Source: Isoetes taiwanensis
Lineage: Eukaryota > Streptophyta > Lycopodiopsida > Isoetales > Isoetaceae
Direction of reading: 5' to 3'
Assembly (NCBI GenBank): GCA_021234155.1
Contig: JAJEKV010000001.1
Location: 33,060,177 to 33,124,176 of the forward strand
Length of the DNA stretch: 64,000 nt
Shown here in pieces: positions 45,901 to 58,559 of the stretch. How positions within the stretch are numbered: the first letter of the stretch is position 1; each line of letters starts with the position of its first letter. The notes beneath the pieces are model-generated. The model did not search any database. It had not been told where the DNA came from and saw only the letters and a list, made by a program, of their open reading frames with translations. Position numbers and translations under genes: made by a program.

Positions 45901-47600
45901 GCAAGAACAGGATTCTCTCATGAAGCTATTATATTAGGTGCTTTTCTCATCCATGTGTACCAGGTTTTGTCAGTTTCCGATGTTCAAATCTTGATGTTTC
46001 TACACCCCAATGGTCGCAGCTTACGTGGTATAGGCAAGAGATATCCATGTTGCATCTCTCAACCGAAGACAGCATATACCACAGTCGAGGAGAGACATAT
46101 TCTGACGCAGGTGCACTCGACTACTACACCATCGGATTCACGATCCTATGACCTGACTATATTGGGCCTTCCGGGTAACTTCCTCGCTTCGCTTTATAGT
46201 CATTTATGATTGATGCTTTCATTGAAATATGAATACGATTTCACTTGGTTGCCTTTTGAGGGAATATCAACCCCATATGGATTTGTCTGACATTTTTAAA
46301 ATATAAAATATGGGGTTCAAACTTCACCAAAATAATTCAATATCCTAATAAAACTACTTTAACCAATATATCCAGAAGTCAAGCAGATTATTTTCATCTT
46401 GAATCTATGTTTTTTTATATAACAACCTATTCAATTGTTTTAGGACATGGTCTATGGTTTCAAGAATCTGTTATTTTACATAGGTGAGGACCCTGCATGG
46501 CTTGAGCTGGCATCCGCCAACCCTGCTCATGCATTATATCCAATTCTAGTGTGCTCCAATGTTTCACCTTGCCAGCAAAGCAAAATAACAAAGCCAGAGA
46601 TCCTAATCGAGGTCCAGAGATAAAGGGAGTCTAATCCGCCCAGGATCTACCAGAGCCGGTCCAAAATGGGAAACGCCAATTAGGTGCGTGGAGATATTGA
46701 TCGCTAGCACTCCCGCGATGCATACAGATGATTTTCTGTGGAGGCCCATCGGGGCTCTTCTATGCCCATCACGGAATCTTGAGGAGATCAAAGATCCAAA
46801 GTTTGACACTCATTGGTTTTGACACCACGTCTCTCACCAACAGGTGCAGCAAAGTGTGCACAGGAGGAACTCATCTGCGGGAATGGTTTGACTTTCAAGG
46901 CATGCAATTAAGAGTGTTGAATCCATCAAGATAGAAATTAGATCTATGCAACCGGAATTTGCTATCTTCATTCAAATTTTTGGCCTTCGACTCAAAAGGG
47001 TAGTTTCCTACAATCCAAAGAGGGAGGCGGATGAGCAAGCTCGCATATACTTGTCCTTTTGAAAGTGCGGCCCATGTTTGATCCTTCCGATATTTATTCT
47101 CATACATCAAAGCCATTTAGCATTTTCTACTGCTACGGAAAGCGCTGCTTTGTCCATCATCAAACTTCTTATCCGTGAGTATCACTAAATAAAAATCATG
47201 ATTGTCTTCTAAGTGGAGAGATCGCCAAATGGTAACGTAAGACTATCCGCGGCCGAGGGCTCATTAATTTGCCATTAACCTTTAATACCACTGGCGGTGA
47301 AAAGATAATGATGAGACAAATATGCCAGTCTAGATAGCTTGTGGGTGTTGAGAAATCACGCGGGAATAAAGTGAGTGCTAACTGGTTATATGTCTCATGT
47401 CGAAGTCCGAAGCTTTCACAGACCGAACAACTTGCTTCAACCGATGTTCCGTATGTCATGAATTCTGCTATTCTTTCTCAAAGAAGAAGGCGAATCATCT
47501 CCATCTCTTATGGAGTTAGTGGCCTTCGCGGACGATGAAGGTCCATAGACAGCCGTAGAATTGAAGACTGCCGCATTTCGTCATCAATCAACTTCGCTTA
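43000..47600. other. Intergenic region, no recognisable gene
   Basis: Short open frames occur on both strands (for example minus-strand 43965-44243 and plus-strand 45895-46209), but none shows a known motif, and their composition is that of random frames. Two near-copies of GGGTTTCATCC about 50 bases apart lie near 43,350-43,410. Much of this is probably ancient transposon debris. Confidence 0.45.
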
Positions 47601-47658
47601 TGGGCACTATGAGCCGTTTCGTTGTGACCCGTGGTCCGAATCACGCGAGTTGGCTTTC

Positions 47659-47856
47659 TCAGAGCAGCAGGATGCGACTTCCTGATGTTAAGATGAAGCC
47701 TCTGACGGGTGCAATCACTGTGCTTCCTTTAAAATGTGATCCCGGGACCGGCCAACCAGAATTTTGTTCCTTTGTCCGAGTTGTTTCTAAGTTCTGTATA
47801 GTAGCTTGAAGCTGAACTTCCGTCTTCTTAACGCGGCTGGTGGTGTCTTTGTTCAA
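47659..47856 (-). pseudogene. Possible gypsy gag fragment
   Basis: The minus-strand frame contains VQLQATIQNLETTRTK, followed by a glycine/proline segment. Gag proteins of plant Athila/Tat gypsy elements often have an IxNLExQxGQLA heptad-like stretch followed by LPSNTE. The match is short. It lies downstream (left) of the gypsy pol at 51-53 kb, so it would belong to another copy or a rearranged one. Confidence 0.25.
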
Positions 47857-50800
47857 ATTTTATGATTCACAGCCTAGCTAAAGCAAAGTTGTATTTAATT
47901 CGGCTACCGCCTTCAAGAGTCCGAACTTGTGAAGTACCTGAGATCAATGCAGAACGATCTCAGGAATCCAGGCACCGCTTATTCTCATTCGCGAAGTGCT
48001 CTTGAGTCCCGGTTTTAGCATGTATCTCGAACATCCGTCTTTGGTACTCCAGGCACTTTTGGACGAGGAGGAAACAAGAGGCTGAAGCGTAACGAGGCCA
48101 GAATGGTGGAAGCAAAGGCTTTGAGAAACTTGTTGAGGGAATTTTCAACTTGTGTGGACTGAAGAAGGGACATTTATGATATGACGACGACGGTTTTTCG
48201 AGGGCTGGGGAGGGTTGTGCTTCGTGACGCAAGACTTTCTTGGAGTTCCAGATAGCAGGAATGACAAAGGTCAATGACTGGAGGCCAGGAAGGGGCTTCG
48301 GTGATTTGTAAATGCCAACCGGCTCAGCGTTGATTGATGATGGCTTGGCAAACAGCTCTATAGTCATCAAGCGCTTAACCTGGAGGATCACCTCGATATG
48401 ATCAACTTGGCGAAGGTGCTGGAACATGATTTAGCCAATCTACAAACCGGGTGGAGTAAAATGGCAATGATATATGAAAATGTTGGTTTATGGGTGTTCT
48501 TGATGAAATAAATCCATAGAACTTTTCTCCAGCAATAACTTCCACAAAGGCTTCATGGGTTTGGGCAATGTTGTGAGCTTGTGAGGGTGGCCGCTGTGAT
48601 GTGGTGTTTTGGCCACATACCGTGACATCATAACTCTGAAATGCCTTCACCCTAAAGAAGGAGTCCTTCTAGGTAATTGCACCCAGCCAAAAAGAACTGG
48701 ATTGAGAGTGATACGATTTTGATCCAACATTGTTTGGCAACCCCGACCGCCTTGATGAAATGAGCAACGAATCAGCTCTGAGTTGAGGGATAATGTGGAG
48801 TTCTTGTTTGGAGAACTCAAACAACCCCCGCCTCTTCAACAACTTCGATTTGCACCTTCCAGTGCGGATCGCCACAAATCCAAGCAATGAAAATAATGGT
48901 AATCGAAAGAGCCGGATCCATTGGGCAAAGTAATCGGGAAAGAGTAGGAAGCTGGGAGGTAGCCATGGCGCATCGACATAAGGAGCGAAGCATGGAAAAG
49001 CGAAGCGGAGTTGCAAAGCTGGCGTTTCAGGGTGCCATTTTTCGTGAAGAGGTTTGAAGTACCGAAGTGGTGGTGCTTCGAATCCGCTACAGCGTGATGG
49101 CAGAGATGAAGAAAGCTTCCCAAAATGCAAAATTTTGGTTAAGTCCTGCCAACTAAGAGTGAATGAAGGTGAAGATGAACCGGAGTGAACTGTGAGGATG
49201 GGACGCCATGAGGAGGTATGGTAATGATAGTGGGATGGTCGTGGATATTAAGGTTAGTGGCACCCGAGAGTCAAACGCTTTTAAAGATGGTGGCGTATTA
49301 CCAAAGAAATACAGAGGGATGGTACTATGACGTAGATTTATGCTAGATAGCGCTAATCTTAGATTGAATGTGTTTACTAATAATACCGTAAATGCGATTG
49401 GACCACAGAGGGGCAGCCCGAGAGTGGCGGTGAAGAGAGCAAGGTTGGCGTAGAGGAGATCACCGGGGCCAGTTTCATGGGATATGCCCAACACCATGCC
49501 GAAGAATCTCGCAATGAATGGATTACTTTGTTGATGAATGTTTCACCTTCTTAGAAGCCGCGAAACTGCGGGATCCCGATGGATTCGGGGTGGGCCGGGC
49601 GGATCAGCCGACATCCCCGGATCCCACTAACTGCGATGACGTGGTACCGTGATCTGACTGACTCGAGCAAGACTTATTTGATCCTCGTATGCCTCAGGCT
49701 GCCGAATCCGAGTAGCCGGGCTTTAATTTAAGATTTTGTACATATGGCTAAGCCCATAGCCGCATTAAGCATGGGTGATTTGTAATTTGTTTTTGATGCC
49801 CCTTTTATAATATAAAATATGTTGCTACTCACTCTTGAATCATTCCAATCTGATGTCGCCTGTGTTTATATAAAAATTTAAGGCGAATTTAATAACCGTG
49901 AAAGTGGGTAATGGAGTGCTATCCAATTCAAATGAAGTTGAAACACACTAGGTCCGATAGCGACCAAATGCAATGGAAACTTCCTCTAATTTCTCCGAAA
50001 GTTCTTTCAGATTCCGAAACGAAGAAGAACTATGACTTCTTCCTTGACTGCCTTTGCTTGGATGTGCTTGTTTCATGCCATGATTTCCTTTAGTTGTTAA
50101 GTTAAGAAGAAATGTGAAGATATGCCCTCGCTAAACCTCATCCAACTATTGTAATTGATAGATTCCACTCTTTGGCGCAGGGGACTGGCGCAATCGTGAG
50201 CCATTGGAAATGTGAGAGGCCAAATGTAATCCAATTTGCATGTTTTTTCAATGCCCTCGCTCTTCATTGCTTTGGATCTCGGCCTTAAATCTTTGTATGG
50301 CTTCACTCCGTTCTTTCCTCCTGGGTAGAATTCTTTGTCTTTGAATTTCCTTAGTGCCTTTGTGGCAAATTTTGAGAACTGGCCCTTTAGTCCGCTTTGG
50401 TGCTTACCTCAAATGATCCTTCCATGATCGTGCCATTTAATCTTAATTGATCAAAATCCGCTTTTCACCTCGGCCGGGTCGAAAGACCGCTATTGCTCAT
50501 AAAAGATGCAGGCCCAAAGATATGACAGAAATCTGGATTCTTGGAATTACTATGGTTTTTTATGTTTACAAATTAACCATCTCTCAAGGCTGATGTTGAC
50601 ATTGACAAATCTCAGGATCGAAAGCATTATGATATGGCTATCCCTTCTGGAAGATATGATCCGGCTTCAATTCTCGAAAGCAAAGGAAGGGGAAAGTAAA
50701 GCCAAGATGATTACTTTGAAGCCAAGTTAATATTCTGGCCTCGCATGTACTGAATCAGTCCGAATATGAAGATCTTGGTGGTGAACATTTGAAGATCCAC

Positions 50801-51170
50801 TTTACGCCAAATGGAGGAGCATCGACATCACTCGAAATCATGTACCGTAATTCATGGTCCACACCTCTTTGATTCCATGAACTTGAGACAAGATTTCATA
50901 TTGTCCAGGGGCTTCCATCCACCGGAGTTTGCCCTGGGCTATGAATAGGAATTGGGAGATCCGGATTCCGGCACTTTGAACTATTGCAGCATCCGGGATA
51001 TTTCCTTCTTGACTTTTTGATCTCTGGCCAAGGCCAAACCTACTTTGCTGACGAATGTTGCCTTTCTTTCAGTCCCTTCTGGGGATTGGTAAGTAAGGGG
51101 CGGTAAAGGTTTGTTTTGTCCTTGCAACTGCTAGATATATTCATGTAATTTCTTTGCATAATATCAAAAC
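47857..51170 (-). other. Moderately GC-rich block, probably gypsy-derived
   Basis: Several long open frames, mainly minus strand (47960-48427, 48669-49130, 49153-49497), lack any recognised motif. At 49.80-49.88 kb TTATAATATAAAATATG precedes a pyrimidine-rich stretch, which could be the promoter of a degraded LTR. A homopolymer of 17 A sits at 51,183-51,199, just past the right limit. By position the block would hold the 3' part of the gypsy element whose integrase lies to its right. Confidence 0.3.
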
Positions 51171-51179
51171 CGCTTTTAA

Positions 51180-53480
51180 CCTAAAAAAAAAAAAAAAAAC
51201 AGAGATGAAGAACATACTCAAAGGCATGGAGAGCCTCTACCAAACCAATTTGAATGGTGGCGCCCCTGAGCAAATTTTGAAACCGGCTATAAGCCCACAA
51301 ACAATAGGTAGTTTTTCCCTGCCCTGCGGATGAATGTGTAAATAATCCGGGCTATGCTTCGATGGCTGGTTTACAAAATGAACATCATGATCATTAACAA
51401 GTTCCGGTGGAACAGCCAAACGCTGATGATATGCGTGTATAAGACCTTAGCCGACCGCAAAGAGTATTGTCGCTAGCGCACAGCCTCCGCCACCTTGTGG
51501 CAATAACCGAGAACCAGACAGCGGCACGGTGCTGCGCCTTACTTCGCCGTATCGCACCCAATACCGACAGACATCATGCCTGAGCTGCTAAGCATCCTTG
51601 AAGAGCGGGCCAAAATAATAGCCTATTAGAAGAATCTTATGCACGTGGGTATCGTCGCATTGAAATGTCCTCCAAATAGGGCCTTCACGAGTTTACAACA
51701 CCCTAAAATTTCTATGAGGAAGAACGATCGACATTAAAACCATGTCCTGCTATGTTTGAGTAGAGATGGGTCTAACCATGGTATAGCCGCGGACCTCACG
51801 AGGAACTTGACGGGTGTGACCCTGAGCTTCTCGTGATGAAGCCGTGGGGGTCTTCAGACTGTGAAACTGCAGAGAAGATAAGCATCGGGCTGATAGTCAT
51901 GGTGAAAACCAATTAAAGTACAGACCAAGAAGAGTTGCGCATCCGAAAGACATCGAAGTACCCATGGACGGTCGCCCGAAGGCGGAGATAATCCGCACAA
52001 CATGAGACTTTAATGCAAATTTCGGTGAATAATTTCAAAGGATCAAATTTAGAGGAGCAAGACTCGTTATAAATGTGATGGCTGGTTTGTTGATGGGTGA
52101 AAGTATACGTTAGGGCCTACATAAAAATTACCAAAAGGTACTTTTTGTGTAATTTCGCGTATACATAATTGTATTTTAAAGTACCTAGACTACATGATTG
52201 ACAAAAGAAATTGTGTTAAGTGTTCAAGAGAGTAGTATTAATAAGATGTTAGCAATTTGTGATGTCAAGAAGATGTTAAGAACCAAATATCATCATCTTG
52301 ACTACCCGCATTTCTAGGTAGTTTCAAAACATGTAGGCCCTCTACGATCAACAAAAACTTGATCTTGGCAACAACAAAATAATGACGGAATCTTGAACAC
52401 AAGACGAGGCCAGTTTCTCTCTCTTTACTTTGGCGTAATAATTTTGCTCAAATTCGGATTGTTTCTCGCCAGCATCAATAGGTTTGTCTTATGAGCATCA
52501 TATGCTTGAGGAAAGAACAGCACCAATAGCAAATGCCGACATCTACATTGATATGAGGCTTGTCCCAATCGGGTGGAACAAGAACCGTATCTTTGCTAAC
52601 AAAATCTTCAAATCTTGAAATGCCGTGATCCGCCTCAGGGATTCCAAGCTCCAAGAGATCTGGGCCACCGTGAGTTTATGAATGGATCGACAATACAGCG
52701 AGTCTAGGAATGAAGGTTGCATAGGGAACGAACTTTGCCCAAAATGAGAGGTCTTGATGTTAGAAGGTGCATGAGCTCAACATCAATAACTCCATTTGCG
52801 GTGATCCGCGGTGATTTCTTTACCCATTAACATGACCAAGAAGAAGAATGCAGGTGACACTGAAAGTACACTTTTCTGGATTTTAAACTTCACTGCATCA
52901 TTACATTTTTGAAAAAACAAGCACCACCTGTCAAAAATGTTCTTCCATGGGCCATATATGCAGGAAATCGGGCCCCAAAATTTTGCAGCATTGTCTTCGA
53001 TAATCTTAAATACGTAGCTAATGATGCGCTGAAAATGGATGGTGAATTTGATAACCAAAAAGGCACCACTCCCAGCAAAGTGCCCCACGCATGAGGAAAG
53101 TGGTTTTCAATTGATCCGACGTGATGAGACGACATACCCTCAAACCATCCATAGCTGAGCACATTTCGCGGCCTCGCTAATTCTTCCGCGCTAATCCTTG
53201 GCCCCTCGTGAAGGGTAATAAGAAATTGATCCTGCTCCGGTGGCCTAATTTAATTTCCTCAGAGGTCCACGCAAATGCGATTTTGCCGTGTAGAGAGAGT
53301 GTCATGTCGCCAAGGATCCGGGCCAGTATACTCGTGGTAGGGAAGACAGAGAAGATCGGGACATTGAGGAGCCCAACACGACAAGTATTTTGGAGCTTCT
53401 TCCGAATCCACGTCCGAAAGAGAGATGGCTCCAGCATGCCCAACGTAGTCGAGCTTACTCGGGGCCTTATCCACGGTGGC
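51180..53480 (-). pseudogene. Degraded Ty3/gypsy pol (RT, RNase H, integrase)
   Basis: Reading leftward on the minus strand, RT begins near 53,290 with TRQNRICVDL (cf. RICVDYR). It continues with HAWGTLLGVVPFWLSNSPSIF (cf. WGTFxxxVMPFGLxNAxATF) near 53,000-53,090, then a FQRIISYVFKI frame and a decayed LLGH block near 52,830. RNase H starts with PDWDKPH at about 52,560-52,580 and has a later EFEQNYYAK segment. Integrase core motifs appear at 51,240-51,410: PPELVNDHDVHF (cf. PxEIVSDxGxHF) and AYSRFQNLLRGAT (cf. AYRTxxRTxTGAT). The order RT-RNase H-integrase identifies Ty3/gypsy, and the motif spelling favours the Tat/Athila side. Many stops and frame shifts make it defunct. Element ends were not found. 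Confidence 0.7.
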
Positions 53481-56190
53481 ATCTAATGCTATCCGTGGAT
53501 GACAAGTTGATCGGTCACCAATAATGAATGCTTTTAGCTTTGGCGAGGAAAGGTCGTCCCATCAGCATTTGCAATCACCGATCTTCACCAGCTTCCAAAC
53601 ATCAAATCTTAAGGAAATTTCAGAGATCCCCACACCGCATGGAGCAGAGGGTGACGCCTTTGTGGGTCGCGGATGGGCCATTGGCAAGCTTGATGTCATA
53701 AGTGGCAATGATAAAGTTGTTTTGATGCCCAACCGCCTTCAAGTTTGTCCGGTGGATGAGGTTGACGGTAATTCACTCGCCATCGACGGCATATCATATG
53801 TTGATTTCCACCGCGGCATGTACCATTGGAGAGAAGTGGCCACAACACTACCAAGACTGGTAGGGTAACTGCTCCTGAGGACAGACAGCAATTTGAGAAT
53901 AGTAGCAAGACTCGTGGGAATCTTTAATTCTTTTGCCAAATTCTCTTGGAGTCTCTAAAGGAATACGCAGAAAGGATTTGCAGTTCCAACGGTGCGGAGT
54001 CCGAGGTACGACACGAGACTTCCCTTTGAGGAGTTCTACTCAGCAGAATGTTAGGCACCGCCAACTGCGGGTTTTGGACATGGAGCATGATCCCGACACT
54101 GCCGCGACGCATGTGGTGGTAGCGAACGCTAAGTGTTTGGCACTTCAACAGCCTTGTAGTTTCTAAGAATGCTTTGGTGCACCTTAGTACGACATGAAGC
54201 ATTAGCCATGAAGATCAGATCGTGCATCGCTTTGTGTTCATCATCGCCGCACAGTATCCATGTTAATGGTGCTGCGCCTCATGATGATTGTCAACGCATG
54301 ATGCTCAACTGACCAGACCAACCCACTGGATGGTCGTGACCGGAGGATTTCAAGACCGTAGATTTCCTGAGCTTGTTGGATTCAGGAGGTGGAGGAAGGC
54401 TTATTGAGGTCTCTCGCTGATGTGGTGGTCGAGGGTTTCTTCAAAACCGGACGTGGGCCCGGCTTTGGCTATTATTGATTCCACCCGTGAGTTGGTGCCA
54501 CGAAGATGAACCGGGCTTCATTTGATTTGTTCCCTCGAAGCTGAACCTCGGACTTGCGAAGTCAATGACATGCCATGGTGGTATGACCCCATTCTGATAG
54601 TGATAGCACTGCGGCTTTTAGAAGGATTAAATGAGTTCGAACCTTGACCCCCTAGGATTGTTGGGGTCATTTAGGATCATGGATATTGTTGAGGGCGGAT
54701 AGGATTGTTGTTGTTGTGGATATTGCTGTATGGTCCGCACTGAAAGATCATCTTCGCCTAAAGTGTAGGATATAATGGTACACTTTCAGTAGAATGATTG
54801 CAATATATTGAAACGCTTATAGCAGAGGAGGGCCATTGGTGGAATTGCACTCTTTAAAAGATGACCTTACTGCGATGTGACACCAAATTTGACTTCGCTG
54901 GAGGAGATGTGATTGAGGCTGGGTAATCGCGATTCGAGGAACCATGATGATAGAGGGGTATGAACGGAAGCTCCCCGAGGAACACCCGGAGAAGAGACAT
55001 GATTGACGAAAGATCGCAACATATTTGAGGATGGCCCAAGGTCCAGGGACGTAATTGGCCATGAGACTTAATGGCGGAGACTCTCAGAAACCATAATGGT
55101 AACTGCCTCATGCGGATACCTTTGGCTTCGCCGGCACTAAGAGACGATCGCGAAATCACGATCTGTGGGTTGTTAGCTGAGATCATTACTATTTCCAAAG
55201 GACTTTGTTGCCATGAGCCACTGACATGAGGGGTGCCTCTCTCTACGTAGTATGAAAATGTGGAACCTGGAGCTGAGGGGCCGAATGACCATTGAGAATA
55301 GCCAAGGCCTTAAATTCCATTAGGCACTTTGATCGAGGGGCTTCCTTTGTATTCTAAAAATCGGATATGTGAGCTCGAGATTTTGAATGGGGAGACTGAG
55401 TCCGAATCCGCGCAAAGCGGTGGAGCATATGAGAATATATCCTTGAGGCATGCTTCATGGCCAGAGAACAAGGTGGTGGCATGGAAACTCAAAACTGTGG
55501 TCCGAGAGGGGCCCGCGGGCAAGGGCCCCGGGTGTCAGCTCCCCCCATTTAACTTGAGATCAAAAGAATGTTGTAAACCTGAACCGAAAAGCCGGAAGGA
55601 GGGGAAGACTGGAAATTCATGAACATGAGGAGGGCTAAAGGAGACATGAGGATAGGCCATCCCAGCTTGGAGGAGAAGAGGCTATGGAAGGCAAAGGATG
55701 CATGGCGATAAGGAACAGCCACCGCCGAGTCCGGCAAAATAATGATATGTAGGATGAATCCCGCAAGATGGTGTATGATCAGTTATAAGCAATGCTTGCA
55801 ATAGGGGGTGACCCTGGTCGGTGAGAAATCCGATAATGGTGGGTGGGTGGAAGCTAGACTGAAAGGTCATGAGTATGACGACTCCTCTCACGTCAAGACC
55901 ATGATTTCGCTGAAAGCAGCTCTTCTGCGGTATAATCGGGATGTCGTGCTCCAATCGAGCCTAGCTTGGATCGAAGGATTCTCTGTGAGTGAAAGCACGA
56001 AAGAGATATATAGAGGGGAGAAAAAAAGAGAACCAAGACCCTATGAAGGCGATGTTGTTTATGTCCGGTCAGATCTCAAGCAAGACAGCCTCTATGAGGA
56101 CCCTTGATCAAACAGAGAATCCATTGCCGAGTGTCACGGATTTTGCAAAGAGAGAGAAGAGAGAAAGTAAAAGAGAGAACAAGACTAAAA
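53481..56190 (-). other. Probable gypsy gag/protease territory, unrecognised
   Basis: This lies upstream of the gypsy RT on its coding strand, where protease and gag belong. There are several minus-strand open frames of 60-115 codons, but no CCHC knuckle or DTGA protease motif could be read. A tRNA-like A-box/B-box pair on the plus strand is noted separately at 54.6 kb. Confidence 0.3.
54600..54730 (+). repeat. Possible plus-strand SINE
   Basis: TAGCACTGCGG (54604-54614, one mismatch to the A-box consensus) is followed 31 bases on by a perfect B box GTTCGAACC (54635-54643). The next 80 bases end in a TTGTTGTTGT run resembling a SINE tail. No target duplication was found. Confidence 0.35.
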
Positions 56191-56199
56191 CAGAGTGGA

Positions 56200-56400
56200 A
56201 ATAAGACTTTGATATCACCTCTATAATACGAACTCCTCGCGGAAGCTAGAGGAAAACAATCGAGATAAGGCCAAAATCTCATCTAAAAACTCTTGAGATC
56301 TGGATCGCTATATATAGTATAACGAATTTTGGGCTCATAAGGTATGCGGCAGGCCTCAGCTACTAACCCTTATCAACTGATTTTCTAGAAAATCATTTCA
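56200..56400 (-). repeat. Possible 5' LTR remnant of the gypsy element
   Basis: On the minus strand ACTATATATAGCG (about 56,310-56,322) followed by a pyrimidine-rich stretch resembles an LTR core promoter. It lies upstream of the gypsy gag territory. No matching second LTR was identified, so this is tentative. Confidence 0.3.
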
Positions 56401-56936
56401 TTAAAAAATTGAACTTCGGGCTGATCTCTTGACTATGCCTCCCACCTGGAGGCCGGCCATTCTGTCCCTGTTCGGTCTCTTGATCATGGTCCTTCCTGCG
56501 GATTTTGGTGGGGGCGTGGGTCTACTACTCCGATGCTTGACCTCGATGTCTTATTCCTGGCCCCCGCCCAAGTGAATAGTCATAAAATTCGATTTATTGT
56601 GAGGCAATAATAACCAAAATACTTTGTGCGACTATAGCCCACCCCCATTTTCTTGTTTTGAAGTTCAGACCAGCCATGACAAATTTCCTAGTACATATGT
56701 CTGTTATAGTGGTAATTTCCATCCACTCCAAAGAGTCTAGCTTTGCCCAAGATACAAATGTGAGATATCCTCAAGGCTCATTTTTGCTTGCAACTTCCCA
56801 AATATCATTTTGTAAGCCCAATGCTTAGAAGGCTATATCTCATGTATTAAAAAGCCTTGCAAATACGTATTACATGATGCACAAACTGATGAGACATGTA
56901 TGAATGTTATGGCATGTAATGATCGAAGAGAATAGT

Positions 56937-57220
56937 ATCTTAAACAAGTGCCTCATGCTTAGTCTAGTGGTACCACACCAGGTCCAGTGAATGAGAATCT
57001 CGCCAGAAGTTCAGACCGCATCAGACTGAATCGCTGGGGCCAAACCCACGTGACGAATGTAAAGTGGTTGGGGCAAAATTCAACAAATATGCGTGGTGGT
57101 CACATGTCCAAATTCGCCTCAACCAAGCAATGTAGTGTGTGGTGTGGTCACATGTCCAGTTTGATGTCACGGAAGTATGGACGCTAAATATACTATCTAT
57201 CTATCTATCTATCTCAAACA
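56937..57220 (+). mobile_element. tRNA-derived SINE with target-site duplication
   Basis: A 264-bp body (56947-57210) begins with a polymerase III head. The A box TAGTCTAGTGG (56960-56970) is a perfect match to TRGYNNARNGG, and the B box GTTCAGACC (57009-57017) has one mismatch. The body holds a partial internal repeat (GGTCACATGTCCA, twice) and ends in a (CTAT)n tail at 57192-57210. It is flanked by 10-bp direct repeats ATCTTAAACA (56937-56946) and ATCTCAAACA (57211-57220), differing at one base, as expected of a LINE-mobilised SINE. The element encodes no protein. The family is not one I can name. Confidence 0.75.
57192..57210 (+). repeat. (CTAT)n microsatellite forming the SINE tail
   Basis: About five uninterrupted CTAT units close the SINE just before its right target duplication. 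Similar short (CTAT)n runs recur at 60.82 and 60.99 kb. Confidence 0.8.
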
Positions 57221-58555
57221 TTCTTTTGCCTTATTGAATCACTTAACCGTAATTGTACAGGAGCAAAGTGGAAAAAAATACCTTGAGGCATTACTACATG
57301 TCCAAGTATGCCCACAACAACATGTACAACATTAGGGGGCACGTATGTTATAGTCGGCCCTGCAAGAAATGCATGTTGTGTCATGAAAGTATGCACACAG
57401 AATCTATATGCTAGAAATTTTCTAGAACTAAAAGCTGCAATACCTAAAAGCATCTCATCAGCAATGAAGTATTCATACTCAATCTCATGAGAAAGTTGCA
57501 TTTAGATACATGCAGTTTTTTGCCATTCTTTCTTCTGTTTGAGGCATTTTACCAGTAGTCTTGCCTAGAAGGCAATCTGTTTTACCTTAAATGCACAAAA
57601 CAAAATTCACAGATGGCCTTTTTTCCGACATTGTTTTCTCAGCACGCATTGCCACAGTAAGTATTGCCACAATTGCCTCATGAGTTTTACATTACAAATA
57701 GGCTACTTGTGAAATGAGAATAATTTAATTTGTTTCTAAAAGATTGGCACAAATTAGCATGATGTCATTGGAGAAAGAAGCATGGTACCTATTTGTATCT
57801 ACATTTACAATATCTATAAAAATGAGGATAAGAATTATTTACAATAAATGGCTAGCACTTTAGAGTATAGTCATAGCCACACTGTATAGTTTGGTATGCT
57901 ACAAAAGAGGCATAAGCTTTATACAATTTGTTTGAGAAAGTATGCAATGTTTGAAATTATGTGTTTGGTATATTGTATTATACAATATTTCCTTGATTGA
58001 TGCGAATGCCATCACCTATGAATCAAAATGCAGTGGTGCTGCGCACCAAGACATAATACGTCTTGAGTCACAAAACGTTGAAACAAATATCAGTTTCTTA
58101 TAGCATGTCCAACACATGAAACGCCTTAACATATTGGATCTTATTAGTATGTATATTGTTTTGCAAATGCCTTCAAGAATTCAGCAAGGTCCTTTCAAAG
58201 AAATGCCGGGTATGTTAAATGCTCACTTAAATGCCTCCTCATTTTTATAAGTAGCTCTTTAGAACCTTGGGTAATTGTGGCCAACATTTTGTCTAGATCA
58301 AATATATCCATATGCACTTTGTTTTTCATTTCACATTCGTAGTTTCCTATGCATATTCTAAATCATCATAGATTGTAGGAATAGATTTACAGTCGACTAG
58401 CACATTGTGGGAAGATGAGATTTTTTACTTACTCAGAGACCAAGGTTAACAACCTAGGCTAGATTATGCCATTATATCTTCATGTAACATTGGAATATCA
58501 CTGCCTCTTGCTGGAAACACTCCTTCCATGTCCTGCACCTACTCACTACTCTGAG
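57221..58555. other. AT-rich intergenic sequence
   Basis: A minus-strand open frame at 57214-57501 (95 codons, hydrophobic, with HVVVGILGHVV) is the only notable frame. It overlaps the SINE's target duplication, resembles no known family and is probably chance or transposon debris. Nothing else was recognised. Confidence 0.4.
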
Positions 58556-58559
58556 GTCC

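Noticed and set aside
47960-49130. Two minus-strand frames of 150+ codons as a host gene
   Set aside because: No motif, no consistent splice structure, and both fall in a gypsy-rich block. They are kept only as unidentified transposon-associated sequence.
51183-51199. Run of 17 A as the poly(A) tail of a retrogene or LINE
   Set aside because: The sequence to its left shows no processed-gene or LINE features, and the gypsy integrase continues immediately to its right, so it is probably a slippage tract.
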